Notes: generated from the letters alone by a model not told the origin. A stretch of 64,000 nucleotides of DNA from Prorocentrum cordatum (GCA_963575745.1 CAUYUJ010009413.1:112001-176000); one strand, 5' to 3'; positions 12,138 to 22,560 are shown, counted from the first letter of the stretch. A program made the numbers and translations.

Positions 12138-13670
12138 AACATTATTACTTCTAAAGAATAATTATTGTTGGGCCCCTGGTGCGCGACCCCCCCGCCGCGC
12201 CTAGGCCGCAGCCTCATTTTCATCATTTTCGTGAGGAAGTCTCAGGCAAAACGGGTTGGTCCGGATCCGGTTGTGTTGTTACGATCGGTTTTCCCTTGCA
12301 AAAAATAAGCTAAAGTGGACATTTCTTGTTCTAACATAACCAAACTTCAAGAATCCCTTGCAAAAAATAAGGTAAAGTGGACATTCGCGCGCGCAAGACG
12401 AAATCCTTCCAAAACCTTAGTGTTCGCAGCGATTTTAACATAAAAACATCAAAAAACCAATGGTTTTTCAACAAAAAAATGTCAAAATCTCATCCCGCGC
12501 GCTCTTGCGGATTCGTAGGAAACCCAACACTTTTTAAACATTTCTGTCAAACGGGCTTTTGCGAGCAACTTTTTCGAACTTCTGCAACAACGGTTGCGCA
12601 CCTGCCAGGGCCATCATCCCTGTCAAATAATACCATGCGGGACACATTCGTTTTTTCTTCGCGCGCGCACGCCGTCGTCGTCGGCCGCGGGGCCCTGAAT
12701 AGTAGCCACGGTCGTCCGCATGCCACGAAGTGAAGTGTCCGAACGTCATAGGGCGGGAAGCTGGGTGTGGGTGGTGGCGAAGAGTCGTTTGGAAATTTGG
12801 TAGAGCTTGAACCGGCCCCCCCACAAAGTGGGGGTATTGCCCGCCTCCTATGAAAACCCTGGCACTGGTGAGAACGGAGTGTCCCCACGTGCTAGTAATT
12901 GTTGTTGTTGAACATTATTAATTCTAAAGAATAATTATTGTTGGGCCCCCTGGTGCGCGCCCCCCCTGCGCCGCCTAGGCCGCAGCTACATTTTCATCAT
13001 TTTCGTGAGGAAGCCTCAGAAAAGAGGGTGTGTACAGGATCCGGTTGTTTTGTTGTAATCCGCTTTCCCTTGCAAAAAACAATAGAAAATGACATTTCTT
13101 GTTCTAATATAATCAAATTTCAAGAATCCCTTGCAAAAAATAAGGTAAAGTGGACATTCGCGCGCGCAAGACGAAATCCTTCCAAAACCTTAGTGTTCGC
13201 AGCGATTTTAACATAAAAACATCAAAAAACCAATGGTTTTTCAACAAAAAATTGTCAAAATCTCATCCCGCGCGCTCTTGCGGATTCGTAGGAAACCCAA
13301 CACTTTTTAAACATTTCTGTCAAACGGGCTTTTGCGAGCAACTTTTTCGAACTTCTGCGACAACGGTTGCGCACCTGCCAGGGCCATCATCCCTGTCAAA
13401 TAATACCATGCGGGACACATTCGTTTTTTCTTCGCGCGCGCACGCCGTCGTCGTCGGCCGCGGGGCCCTGAATAGTAGCCACGGTCGTCCGCATGCCACG
13501 AAGTGAAGTGTCCGAACGTCATAGGGCGGGAAGCTGGGTGTGGGTGGTGGCGAAGAGTCGTTTGGAAATTTGGTAGAGCTTGAACCGGCCCCCCCACAAA
13601 GTGGGGGTATTGCCCGCCTCCTATGAAAACCCTGGCACTGGTGAGAACGGAGTGTCCCCACGTGCTAGTA

Positions 13671-13671
<1 letters not shown>

Positions 13672-13714
<43 letters not shown>

Positions 13715-13772
13715 CGTCGTCGTCGTCGTCGTCGTCGTCGTTGTTGTTGTTGTTGTTGTGGTTGTCGTTGTT
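13672..13772. repeat. GTT/GTC microsatellite
   Basis: (GTT)n, then (GTC)n, then (GTT)n, about 100 bp in all. It sits exactly where other units of the array have the short GTT start, so it is a local expansion of the element end. Confidence 0.9.
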
Positions 13773-13905
13773 GGGGGACCCGTTTTGGCGCCCCCCAAAA
13801 CCGCTCGAGCGTGAACCTCATTTTCAATGAAAATGTAGCAGGCGCCGAAGCGAAAGTGGGGGATTATTGTTCTATAGCGGGGTCTGTTAACCTCATGAAG
13901 TAATG
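13773..13905. repeat. Dispersed repeat next to GTT tract
   Basis: Sequence GACCCGTTTTGGCGCCCCCC, then CCGCTCGAGCGTGAACCTCA, also follows the GTT tract at 15898-15960. A diverged form occurs at 19164-19260. In the latter two cases the segment ends in CAACAACAAC, so the unit appears bounded by inverted GTT/AAC ends. Confidence 0.7.
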
Positions 13906-14094
13906 AAGAACCCCTCCCCTTTTCCGGCGAAAGTATATCGCACCCGGCACCCCACAAGCGTTACCCTGGCACCTCGCACCTCTCTGTGAGAACAGACGAG
14001 TCTGCCCGCCGAAACAAACAATCCGCCTGAGACATTCTCGCAATATGGTCTCCTCCTGGTTCTGAAACAAACGCCTCGGCATAATACTTATAAG

Positions 14095-14205
14095 AATACC
14101 AACAAGCAGGCTTACATCTAGAACACAAAGCCTATATCAGCAACACCAGCAACAACATCAACATCAAACACACCAACAACACCGCCAACACCAGCAATCA
14201 TAACA
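14095..14205. repeat. CAA/CAC-rich low-complexity
   Basis: Imperfect AACA/CACCAACAAC repeats of about 100 bp. No coding evidence. Confidence 0.7.
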
Positions 14206-14425
14206 TTAAGTCCCACGCAAGGGAGAGCCCAGTTTTGAAAAGGAACCGTCCGCGCCTACGATGGGGAACGAATGATTTTGGCGGTGCGGGTGGTAAGATA
14301 ACGCGCTGTGCGTGGCGGGGGCGATATAGTCGGATGCACTAGCCGGGGGTAAACATTGACAACAGGGTTGGTAATACAAATCGTAGTGGACAAGGGTGAT
14401 GGACATGATGCGGGTAATCTCTTAA

Positions 14426-14593
14426 TCGGGGGTGGACAGAACCCCCAACAGTGACACGTCGATTAGTGAATTGTCCGTTTTCGGTTCTCGAGAGGGGTGG
14501 CCGTTATTCTCCAGGCTTGCGCCCGCCAGGTTTGGGCTTCAGGTCGTTTTCACTAAACCACGTTTTACTAAAGGGGGGTCTGTCCATCCCCGA
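14426..14593. mobile_element. MITE family M2, copy 1
   Basis: 168-bp element. The left end TCGGGGGTGGACAGAACCCC and right end GGGGTCTGTCCATCCCCGA are inverted repeats. It is flanked by a perfect 5-bp duplication, CTTAA at 14421-14425 and 14594-14598. The interior (GACACGTCGATTAGTGAATT, CAGGTTTGGGCTTCAGGTCG) is shared with the copy at 37344-37515. It has no coding capacity. Confidence 0.9.
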
Positions 14594-14598
14594 CTTAA

Positions 14599-14924
14599 TA
14601 CTAGTTATACGATTGTGTTTCTTACATTTCTTCTAGTATTTCATTTTAAAAATTCTTATTATTACAATTCGAAATCGGATGATCCGTCTTACTCTTATTA
14701 TTATTATTCTTACTACTTGTATGTCATTCGATCTTCTTCTTATAATTATTCCAATTCGAATTGGGATACCACCCGAGCCGGGGCGCGGGAATTATTTGGC
14801 TGTTTCATTTGTTCGGTGCTAGTCATATCGTTCGGCGAAAACCGCCCCCCATAATTATTCAATTACGGTGCTGTGCTCATGATAACCCCAGGGGGGTCCT
14901 TAATGGTTTCTTGATGTTGTTCCC
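14599..14924. other. AT-rich unique spacer
   Basis: TA-rich sequence with ATT/TTA words (about 14620-14760), unusual in this GC-rich window. No gene recognised. Confidence 0.45.
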
Positions 14925-15310
14925 ATTCCCAGATCACCCGCCCAATGAGGTCTTGCAAACCCCTCCTCCGCCTCGAAAACGCATGCCCGCGCCTTGCTGC
15001 GCCGATGCGAGACCGCCAGTGGAGCCCCAGCCACGTTTCAAGCACGAGGAAGTATCGAGCGACAGGATTGCCTTGGTGGGGATGGGGGCCGTCGGCGGCG
15101 AAGCAAGGACCTGGCCCTGAATAGACAGGGAGGAAGTCTCGAGCAGAACCGCTGTTGTTGCTGGGAGCGGCGCAAATGCTGAAGAGAGTAGGGCGCTAGT
15201 CCAGCGTAAAACAAAACGAGGTCTCGAGCGGGAGCGCTGGTTTTGTTGGGACGGCGGTTGTCGGCGGCGAGGAGGAACACCGCCTTGAGTAAGAAGGGAG
15301 GAAATCTCGA
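14925..15310. repeat. Segmental duplication, copy 2
   Basis: Matches 6345-6735 in order and orientation, apart from short indels. It continues into minisatellite units. Confidence 0.85.
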
Positions 15311-15821
15311 GTGGGAACCGTGGTTTTGTCGGGACGGGGGCTGGTGGCGGCGAGGCACAGCACCGTCCTGAGGAAGAACCGAGGAAGTCTCGAGCGGGAG
15401 CGTTGCTTTTTGCTGGGAGCGGTGCCAAGTCAAAAGAGAGTATCCAGCGTAAAACGGGAGGAAGTCTCGGGCGGGAGCGCTGGTTTGGTCGGGACGGCGG
15501 TTGTCAACGGCGAGTAAGAGCACCGCCTTGAGTAAAAATGGGAGGAAGTCTCGAGCGGGAACGTTTTTGCTGCTGGGGGCGGCGCCGGCTGTCGGCGGCG
15601 AGGGACAGCACCGCATTGAGTAAAAACAGGGAGGACATCTCGAGCGGGAGCGTTGCTGTTGCTCGGGGCAGCGCCGATGAGAGAAAGAGTAGCGCGACAG
15701 TCCAAGGTAAAACGGTCGGGCGGCTCGAGCGGTAGCGCTGGTTTTGTTGGGATGGCGGCTTTTGGCGGCGAGCAGGAGCATCGGCCCTGAGTAAAACATG
15801 AGGACGTCTCGAGCGGGAGCG

Positions 15822-15825
<4 letters not shown>
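15040..15825. repeat. AAGTCTCGAGCGGGAGC minisatellite, longest block
   Basis: About nine imperfect units of 75-90 bp, each with a version of GGAAGTCTCGAGCGGGAGC and CACCGCCTTGAGTAAAA. Homologous to 6490-6984. Confidence 0.85.
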
Positions 15826-15878
<53 letters not shown>

Positions 15879-15895
15879 TTGTTGTTGTTGTTGTT
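15823..15895. repeat. GTT microsatellite
   Basis: (GTT)n of about 70 bp with one interruption. It separates the minisatellite from the dispersed GACCCGTTTTGGCGCC repeat. Confidence 0.9.
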
Positions 15896-16055
15896 GGGAG
15901 ACCCGTTTTGGCGCCCCCCAAACCGCTCGAGCGTGAACCTCATTTTAATGAAAATGCAGCCGGCGTCGAGGCGAGAGCGCCAAAACGCCTGGGGGTGTGC
16001 AACAACAGTACTTGTGTAGTCATTAACATTCAGCAACAACAACAACAACAACACT
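15896..16055. repeat. Dispersed repeat bounded by GTT and AAC runs
   Basis: Second copy of the 13773 repeat. It ends in a CAACAACAAC run at about 16030-16052, the inverted counterpart of the GTT run at its left, giving a TIR-like organisation. Confidence 0.65.
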
Positions 16056-16219
16056 CATTCTAAGACTGTTCGCTCTTACTTGCCTGTTTGTCATTCAAAA
16101 CGAGTTCCCCACACCCTCGATACCCGGCCTTTTTGTCTTCGATCACACACCCTTTGGGGGATCGGGCAGACCCTGAAAGGGCGGAGAATCCTTCGTGGGC
16201 GTACATGTGCTAGCCATTG

Positions 16220-16437
16220 ATGGGCCCTGCGAAAAGAGGAGGGGGAGAACGAGGGAGAGTGGGAGGAAGGGAGGCGGCGGGACGAAGGAAGAGGGACATC
16301 GCCAGGAGAGAAGGAGCGAAGAGGGGGGCTGTTTATTAGAGGCAGAGCGAGAGAGAGATACATACATAAAGAGAGACATATAGGGAAAGTAGAAAAGATA
16401 GCGAGAGAGAGAGAGAGAAGGAGACAGCGGGGAGAGA

Positions 16438-16507
<70 letters not shown>

Positions 16508-16660
16508 AACAGGGAGGGAGGAGGCAGGAGAGGAGAGGAACAAGGGAGGATGGACAGGGGGGCGCGGGGATAGGGCAGGGAGGCATAAGGATGAGGGAAG
16601 AGAAGGGGGAGAGAGAAGAGGGGGACAGGAGGGAGGAGAGGAGGGAGGAGGAGCAGGAAG
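16220..16660. repeat. GA-rich polypurine tract
   Basis: Purine-rich on the + strand with a long (GA)n core at about 16400-16510, flanked by GGGA/GGA repeats. The Ser/Leu-rich antisense frames are composition artefacts. Confidence 0.85.
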
Positions 16661-16669
16661 ATAAGCGCG

Positions 16670-17180
16670 TGAACGTTCGACAAAGTCCTAGGCGAAAGCG
16701 CCGTTCCTGAAGGAAGTTTCGGGCGGGATCCCAGGACGGGCGGGCGATCCCCTGACGGGCGGGTCGGGCGGGTGGGACATTCAAGCGGGATGCCTGAGTA
16801 TGGCGAGAGCGTGATGATTAAACACATTGGACCGGCGTCCTTGGCGCAGCGTGTTCCCTAAGCATCGAAAGCGCGATTTCTGAATCCATTGCATGGAAGT
16901 CACAGGCGAGAGCGCAACTCTCGAATAACATGTGAGGGGTTCTCTGGCGGGAGCGGGGGTCTTCATTAAATTGCGAGGCGGTCTTGAGTCAACTGCGAGG
17001 AAGGCTCAAGCGGAAGGGCCGTTCTTGAGTAACTTGTGAGGAAGTCTCAGACGGGAGCGGGAGTCCTGACTAAATTGCGAGGAAGTCGCAGGCGGGAGCA
17101 CCGATCCTGAGTAAATTGGGAGGAAGTCTCAGGAGCGGGGGTCCTGAGTAAATTCGGAGGAAATCTCAGGCCAGAGCCGT
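16670..17180. repeat. Diverged GAGGAAGTCTCAGGCGGGAGC minisatellite
   Basis: About eight degenerate units of 45-60 bp with GAGGAAGTCTCAGGCGGGAG and CCTGAGTAAATT. A diverged branch of the 6.5-kb and 15-kb minisatellite. Confidence 0.75.
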
Positions 17181-17579
17181 TGTTGTTGTAATCCAGGGGG
17201 CCAGAGGCCCATTCTGAACACGAAGACTTTCCCTGTAAAAAAACAGATTGCGAGCGTCGATGGGGCATACTTTGATAGAGAAAGTCCGTATGCACCGGTG
17301 AGGGGGGGGAAACGAATTATTCTTCAGAAGTGAGAGTCCAACAACAACAACAATCAGTTTACCATCATGCGACATGCTTCCACATGTCGCCTGCATCCTT
17401 CTGGATACCACGCCCCTATCGTGGGGATGTTTGTCGACACGCGGGGTCCGATATTCCCTCCCCGGATTTCCCGCCCAAGAAAGTGTTGTCACCTCTTCCG
17501 AGGGTTTTCGACATCCACCGCTCGGGCGGCAGCCGCATCGCCATCGCAATCGCCTTGCGCACGCCCCGCATCCCGGACT
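17181..17579. other. Unique spacer
   Basis: Mixed sequence with a short CAACAACAAC run at about 17339. No gene or RNA recognised. Confidence 0.35.
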
Positions 17580-17745
17580 GGGAGGAAGAGGACGAGGAGG
17601 AGATGGAAGATGGGGGAGAGGAAAAGGGAGAGGAGGAGGAGGAGGCGGAGGAGCAGGAGGAGGAGGAGAGAGGAGGAGGAGGGGGAGGAGGGGGAAGAGG
17701 AGGAGGAGGAGGAGGAGGAGGAGGAGGAGGAGGGGGAGGTAAGAG
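17580..17745. repeat. GGA polypurine tract
   Basis: (GGA)n-rich tract of about 165 bp, purines on the + strand. Confidence 0.9.
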
Positions 17746-18099
17746 GAGTAGTTGTGGTAGCAGTACGTCCGAAGACGAGGTGTTTTTAACTCCTCTTTCA
17801 AATTGTTGCGCCATCATCTGGTGGCTTCGGCGCGTGACCCTGAACGTTCACGCCCGCATGCGCTGCCGCTCCCGTGCTCGCATCCCCCACCTGCCTGTCC
17901 ACGCCCTCCCAAAGAATCCCTGAAGTCAATCCTTCGACCCTCGATCCGTGGAGCCCCTGGAAGTCATCCGTCCTTATTTTCGTTATTTTCCACATTATAT
18001 GTGAGATTCAACAGGGGAACCTGGAAGCCCTCCACGGGCGATGCCGAAACGAACGCCCCAGTCTCGAGTCAAAGTGGGGGAAGTGTCTGGCGGGGGCGA

Positions 18100-18855
18100 C
18101 GAGGGAGGACGGAAGGAAAAGGGATGAAGGAGGAGGGAAGAGGGGGCAGGAAGGGGGGAGGAGACAAGGGGGACACCGAGGGTAATGAGGAGGGAGGAGG
18201 GGGGAGGAAAGAGGAACGGGGGAGGGAGGAGGAGGGATGGGGAAAAAAGGATGGGGGTTAGGGGTGCGAAGCAGGGAGGCCCAGAGAGGGGAAAAGGAGG
18301 AGGGGGGAGGGGAAGGATGAGGAGGAGGAGAGGAGGCGGAGGAGGAGGAGGAGGAGGGAGGAGGAAGAGGAGGAGGAGGAGGAGGAGGAGGAGGAGGAGG
18401 AGGAGCGGGGAGGGGGAGGAGCGGAGACGGAAGATGAACGAGGAGGGAAGGCAAAGGGACGAGGGGGAAGGAGGAGGAGGAGAGGCGAGGAAAGGGGGGA
18501 GGAGGAGGAAGGAGGGGAGGAGGAGGAGGAGGAGGAGGAGGAGGAGGAGGGGGGGCGGAGGAGGACGAGGAGGGAGGAGGCGTGAGGAGGAGGAGGAAGA
18601 GGGAGGAGACAGGAGGGAGGAAGAGGAGGAGGAGGAGGAGGCGGAGAGGAGGATAATGGGGGAGGGGGAGGAGGGAGGAAAGAGGGGCGGAAGAGGGAAG
18701 TGGGTGGTGGGGGAGGAGGGGGGGGTGGAGGAAGGAAGGGGGAGGAAGGAGGGAGGGGGGGAGGGAGAAGGCCGGAAAAGGGGATGAAAAAGAGGAGGAG
18801 GAGGACGAGGACGAGGGCAAGCACGAGGAGGAGGAGGAGGGGAAAAAGGACGCCA
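18100..18855. repeat. Long GGA polypurine tract
   Basis: About 750 bp that is almost entirely purine on the + strand, dominated by GGA, GGGA and GAAA words with very few pyrimidines. The antisense Ser/Pro/Leu frames (over 300 codons) are artefacts. Confidence 0.92.
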
Positions 18856-18859
18856 GTCC

Positions 18860-19160
18860 AGCGTCGCGCGGGAGGAAGTTTCGGGCGGCAGCGGTGGTTT
18901 TGTCCTGACGGGGGCTGTCGGCAGCGAGCAGGAGCGCCGCCTTGAGTACACAGGAGGGAACGTTTCGATCGGGGGCGTTGTTGTTGTTGGGGGGAGGCGC
19001 CGCCGATGAGAGAAAAAGTAGCGCGCCTGTCCAAAGGAAAAACGGGGGAAAGTCTCGAACGGGAGCGCCGGTTGTGTTGAGACGGCTGCTTTCGGCGGCG
19101 AGCATGGGCACCGGCCTTGAGTAAAAAAGGAGGATCTCTCGAACGGGAGTGTCGTTGTTG
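18860..19160. repeat. AAGTCTCGAGCGGGAGC minisatellite, diverged
   Basis: About three units (for example GGGAAAGTCTCGAACGGGAG and CACCGGCCTTGAGTAAAA) placed between the long GGA tract and the third copy of the GTT/AAC-bounded repeat. Confidence 0.75.
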
Positions 19161-19320
19161 TTTTGGGGCCGCCTTTGGCGGCCCCGCAAACCGCTTGAGA
19201 GCGAGCCGCATTTTCGATGACATGCAGCTGGTGCCTCGGCGAGAGCGCCAGGGCTTTGTAAGGGGTCCAACAATAATTCTTGCGTAATGATTCGCATTCA
19301 ACAACAAGAACAACAACGAC
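19155..19320. repeat. GTT/AAC-bounded dispersed repeat, third copy
   Basis: Runs from a short GTT run through CCGCTTGAGAGCGAGCCGCA to CAACAAGAACAACAACGAC. Its right end, CAACAATAATTCTTGCGTAA, reverse-complements to a sequence like the start of the 10-13.8-kb repeat units, which links the two repeat families. Confidence 0.6.
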
Positions 19321-19489
19321 AATCATTTACCCTCAAGCGATGTTTCCACACGAAGCATGCGACCATCATGATAACCATCCCCATCATCGGGGACCATGAT
19401 TCTATAGCGGGGTCCGTCATTCCCCTTCCCACATCCCCCGCCCAATGAGATTTCAAAAACCTTTTCCGAATAAGTTCTTTCAACATATG

Positions 19490-19660
19490 TCCTCCTCCTC
19501 CTCCTTTTCCTCCTCCTCCTCCCCGTCCTCCTCCTCCTCCTCCTTATCTTCTTCCTTGTCCTGAGGAAGAGGAGGAGGTGGAGGAGGAGGTGGAGGACGA
19601 GGAGGAGGAGGAAGAAGAGGAGGAAGAGGAGGAGGAGGAGGAGGAGGAGGAGGAGGCGAA
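19490..19660. repeat. CCT then GGA inverted tract
   Basis: A pyrimidine (TCC)n stretch at about 19491-19545 is followed by a purine (GGA)n stretch at about 19563-19657. Together they form a fold-back-prone low-complexity pair. Confidence 0.85.
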
Positions 19661-19850
19661 GGGAAGGCCGCCGCCACTCTGTGCGCCGAGGTCGTGCTGT
19701 GGCAGGGCGACCTCCTCCACCCCTCCCGCGCGGCGCAGGCCGCCGCCGCGGGCGCCGCCGCTCCCCCGGGGGCGCGGGCCCCTCGAGACGCCCGCGCGGG
19801 ATCCCGCCGGCCCGGTCGGCGCGCCTGGGCCTTCGGGGGCCCCTATCGAT

Positions 19851-20026
19851 TAGACGTAAGAGTGATCTTTCGCTGGAGTGACCTTTGGTGCGGGCGCAGG
19901 TGGGTCCCCAGATGGCTGACAACGAAGCAGTAGGAACTGGCTGCGCGCCCAGATTTGGTCTCCGTGCGGCCCCCAAAAAACCGCGCACCAAAGGTCACTC
20001 TTACCCAGGGTCACCTTTGCGCGTAG
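19851..20026. mobile_element. MITE family M3, copy 1
   Basis: Left end TAGACGTAAGAGTGATC and right end GGTCACCTTTGCGCGTAG are imperfect inverted repeats. A second internal inverted pair is TGACCTTTGGTGCG and CGCACCAAAGGTCA. It is about 176 bp, non-coding, and related to the element at 40110-40285. Confidence 0.75.
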
Positions 20027-21270
20027 CTGACCCTAGCTCGGCGGCGAGCGAGGGGGGGGGGGAACGAGAGGGAGAAGGCCTTCCCTGAGGGCGGCGGCGG
20101 GATTTCTCACACGTGCCCTCGCGCCCGCCGATCCTTTTTTGCTGCGTCTGCGCGGATAAGGTGTACGAAGCTTCTCAGCGTCCGAGCCTTCCGACAGAGT
20201 ACTTCCCCCATGCGCGCCGCCGGCGAAGACCGGGAGGGGCAGCAAAAGAGAGGCCCTGGCTATGGATCCAAAGTTGGCCTTCAGATCGGAGGCGGAAAAG
20301 GTGCCCATGTCGCTACCCTCTTGTCTTTTTCCTTTTTCTCTCTTGACTGTTTCCTTTTCCTGGTACTCCTGGGAGGCCCTCCTACCCCTGCGGGATTCGC
20401 CTCGAAAGGCTGGCCAGTACGCACGTCGTGAGGCCTGGGGAATAGCCGTTTCGGTGGCGTTTGATTTCCCCACTGGGGGCTCGATCTGTACCAACATCCA
20501 GTGCGCCTCGGCCTTGTGGCGTCCCTTCCCTTCCAAGAGAGTCCAAGACGCACTGGCTGTGGATCTAACTCGCAGGGAAAATGGCCAACATCACGCACAG
20601 ACAAACAACCGTCGATTCTCAGGAACATATAGGAACCAGGGAAGTGGAAGTTGACAGACATGCAGGACATGTGAAACATGTGGGGGATCCTGGGATGCGT
20701 GTTTATGTACTTCTGTATCCATGGGCCCCTTCATTAGAGGGGTGCTGATCCGGGGGGGGCTGGTTCTCATGGCCGGGGATACCATGGCCTTTTCTTGTTC
20801 TTCTTTTTTTATTATTATGATTATCCTTTTCATTCGTCTCATTATCATGTTGTTTCTTATTATTATTCTTCTGGGATGCGTTTCAGCACCTCACCCCCCC
20901 ATCCTCTGTCCTCAGGGTTCGGAACATATCAGGTGCAATCACATCTGTGGGCGATAGGCCCACGGGGGGATGTTTCGGGGTCGAGGTTCAAGTTTCTTCT
21001 CGCGTTTTCATTGGTCCTCGGCGGTGTTCCAGCCTCGGGATGCTCTCTAGTAGCCGCGCCTCGCTGGGAGCGTTCTGGGGGGGCCCTGGGGTGCCTGGGT
21101 CGTCCTGAGCGGTGCCCAAAAAACCGGAGGAGCGGAAGGCCATGGGCAGGCAGCGTTTTGAGGGGGTGATACGCTCACGGGGGGGGGGCATCGACTTGCT
21201 CATGGGGGGGGTGGGGGGGCATCGACTTCGCATCGCCCCGTCATCAATTATTCCGAAGGAGGAAAGACGG
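20027..21270. other. Mostly unique spacer
   Basis: No recognised gene. It contains a short inverted repeat at about 20491-20565 (CATCCAGTGCGCCTCGGCC with CGCACTGG near its right end) that resembles 48571-48642, a T-rich stretch at about 20800-20870, and G-runs at about 21178-21220. Confidence 0.4.
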
Positions 21271-21409
21271 AATAAACACAAATTTGGGACGCTTCGCGCG
21301 GATATCTTGGATCTGCGTTGGGCTCCCCTGTCGGCGCCTCCGGCACCGCCCTTGGGGGTCCAGCTCAGCTCCAAGACATCCGCGCGGACCATCAACCGTT
21401 TATGCTTAT
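21271..21409. mobile_element. TIR element family M7, copy 1
   Basis: A long imperfect inverted repeat occupies most of the element. The left arm contains CGCGCGGATATCTTGGATCT and the right arm the complement of GGTCCGCGCGGATGTCTTGG. The centre is GGCGCC-rich. Similar copies lie at 50051-50155 and 51161-51311, with partial copies near 24645-24690, 38195-38290 and 60138-60235. Confidence 0.75.
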
Positions 21410-21489
21410 GCCGTGTTCTGTTCCTTTATTGCGAAGGCCTTACGGCCGGTGCCGCCGACCCTGAATGGCGACGACGACGACGACGACGA

Positions 21490-21920
21490 CGAGCGCTCTT
21501 GGGGGCCTCTTGGGGGTAGTTTGTGGGCCTCTTGGGAAGCTCTTAGGGGCCGCTTGGAAGCCTCGTGGGGGCCTCTTGGGGCTTCCTGGGGGTCTCTTGG
21601 AGGGAGCCTGGGACGTCTTGGAGGCTTCTTGGACGGTCTTGGGGCTATCTTGGGCGTTTTCGGCCGATCTTTGGGCGACTCGGGGCTCTCTTGGGCCGTC
21701 TCGGGGGCCATCTGGGGCGTTCGGACCTCATTTGGAGTGTTTTCGAGGTGTCTAGGCCGCCCGAGGAAAAACGAATTTGCCCCCTCACCCCCCCCGGGAC
21801 CCCCCCCGGGACCCCCCCTGGGACCCCCCCCCCGGGACCCCCCCCGGGACCCCCCCGGGGACCCCCCCCGGGACCCCCGCCGGGACCTTCCTGGACCCCC
21901 CCCTGGACCCCCCCCGCGAC
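21490..21920. repeat. G-rich then GGGACCCCC repeats
   Basis: Degenerate CTTGGGGGCCT repeats (about 21495-21760) are followed by (GGGACCCCCCC)n at about 21783-21918. The latter is strongly C-biased on the + strand. Confidence 0.8.
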
Positions 21921-21935
21921 GAGATTCGTTTTCTT

Positions 21936-22120
21936 TACAACCAGAACAACCACTTTACAACCAGATGGGTTACTTTACAACCAACATAGGATTGGAAAGT
22001 ATGGTTTTTCATCGAGAACGTCCACTTTGCAACCAGAACGGCCCACTTTACAACCAGAACGGACCACTTTACAACCAGAGCGGGCCACTTTACAACCAGA
22101 ACGGACCACTTTACGACCAG
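21936..22120 (+). repeat. ACTTTACAACCAG array
   Basis: About nine imperfect repeats of 16-27 bp built on ACTTTACAACCAGAACGG. The same motif occurs in reverse orientation at 23556-23680; both arrays sit beside GGGACCCCC-type repeats. Confidence 0.85.
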
Positions 22121-22149
22121 CTCAGAGTGGCCGTGCGCGTTTGAGCGTT

Positions 22150-22560
22150 ACGCAAAGTGCTCCAGAGCAAGTGGGCGCTCTGAAACATGCCCCAGAGCAA
22201 GTGGGCGCTTTGAAAAATGGCCCAGAGCAAGTGGGCGCTTTCAAAAGTGCTCCAGGGCGCCCGGACGCTCTTAAAAGTGCTCCAGAGCACGTGGGCGCTC
22301 TGGAGCCCGAGCGCCTGAACTCTCTGCGCAGGCCCCAGCGATGCCTCTGAGCCCGAGCGCCTCCACGCCCTGCGCAGGCCCCAGCGATGCCTCTGAGCCT
22401 GAGGACCTGGACGCTCTGCGCAGGTCCCAGCGATGCCTCTGAGCCCGAGGACCTGGACGCTCTGCGCAGGCCCCAGCGATGCCTCTGAGCCCGAGCGCCT
22501 GGACGCTCTGAGCAGGCCCCGGCGATGCCTCTGAGCCCGAGCGCCTGGACGCTCTGGCGC
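22150..22560. repeat. 30-bp and 46-bp minisatellites
   Basis: First about four units of roughly 30 bp (CCAGAGCAAGTGGGCGCT). Then 46-bp units (GCGATGCCTCTGAGCC, GACGCTCTGCGCAGGCCCCA) with starts at 22338, 22384 and 22430. Confidence 0.85.

Larger units (their letters stand above)
10066..13790. repeat. Tandem 0.77-1.2-kb repeats
   Basis: Five large repeats start with a GTT run followed by AACATTATT and AATAATTATTGTTGG, near 10066, 10938, 12109, 12899 and 13672 (the last is partial). The 12.1-kb and 12.9-kb units are almost identical, with a period of about 773-790 bp. Each holds CCCTTGCAAAAAATAAGG, CGCGCGCGCAAGACGAAATC and GGGCGGGAAGCTGGGTGTGG segments. The 10.9-kb unit contains extra internal copies of the first of these near 11171, 11420 and 11670. 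The DNA is AT-richer than its neighbours. No 5S, snRNA or spliced-leader gene was recognised within a unit. Frames of 90-140 codons recur with the repeat and match nothing known to me. Confidence 0.88.

Noticed and set aside
10066-13790. Tandem 5S rRNA, snRNA or SL RNA genes
   Set aside because: The tandem 0.77-kb organisation prompted the check, but no leader sequence, 5S core or U-snRNA motif was found in a unit.
17995-19326. 443- and 429-codon - strand Ser/Pro/Leu-rich frames
   Set aside because: Antisense of the 750-bp GGA tract and minisatellite units.
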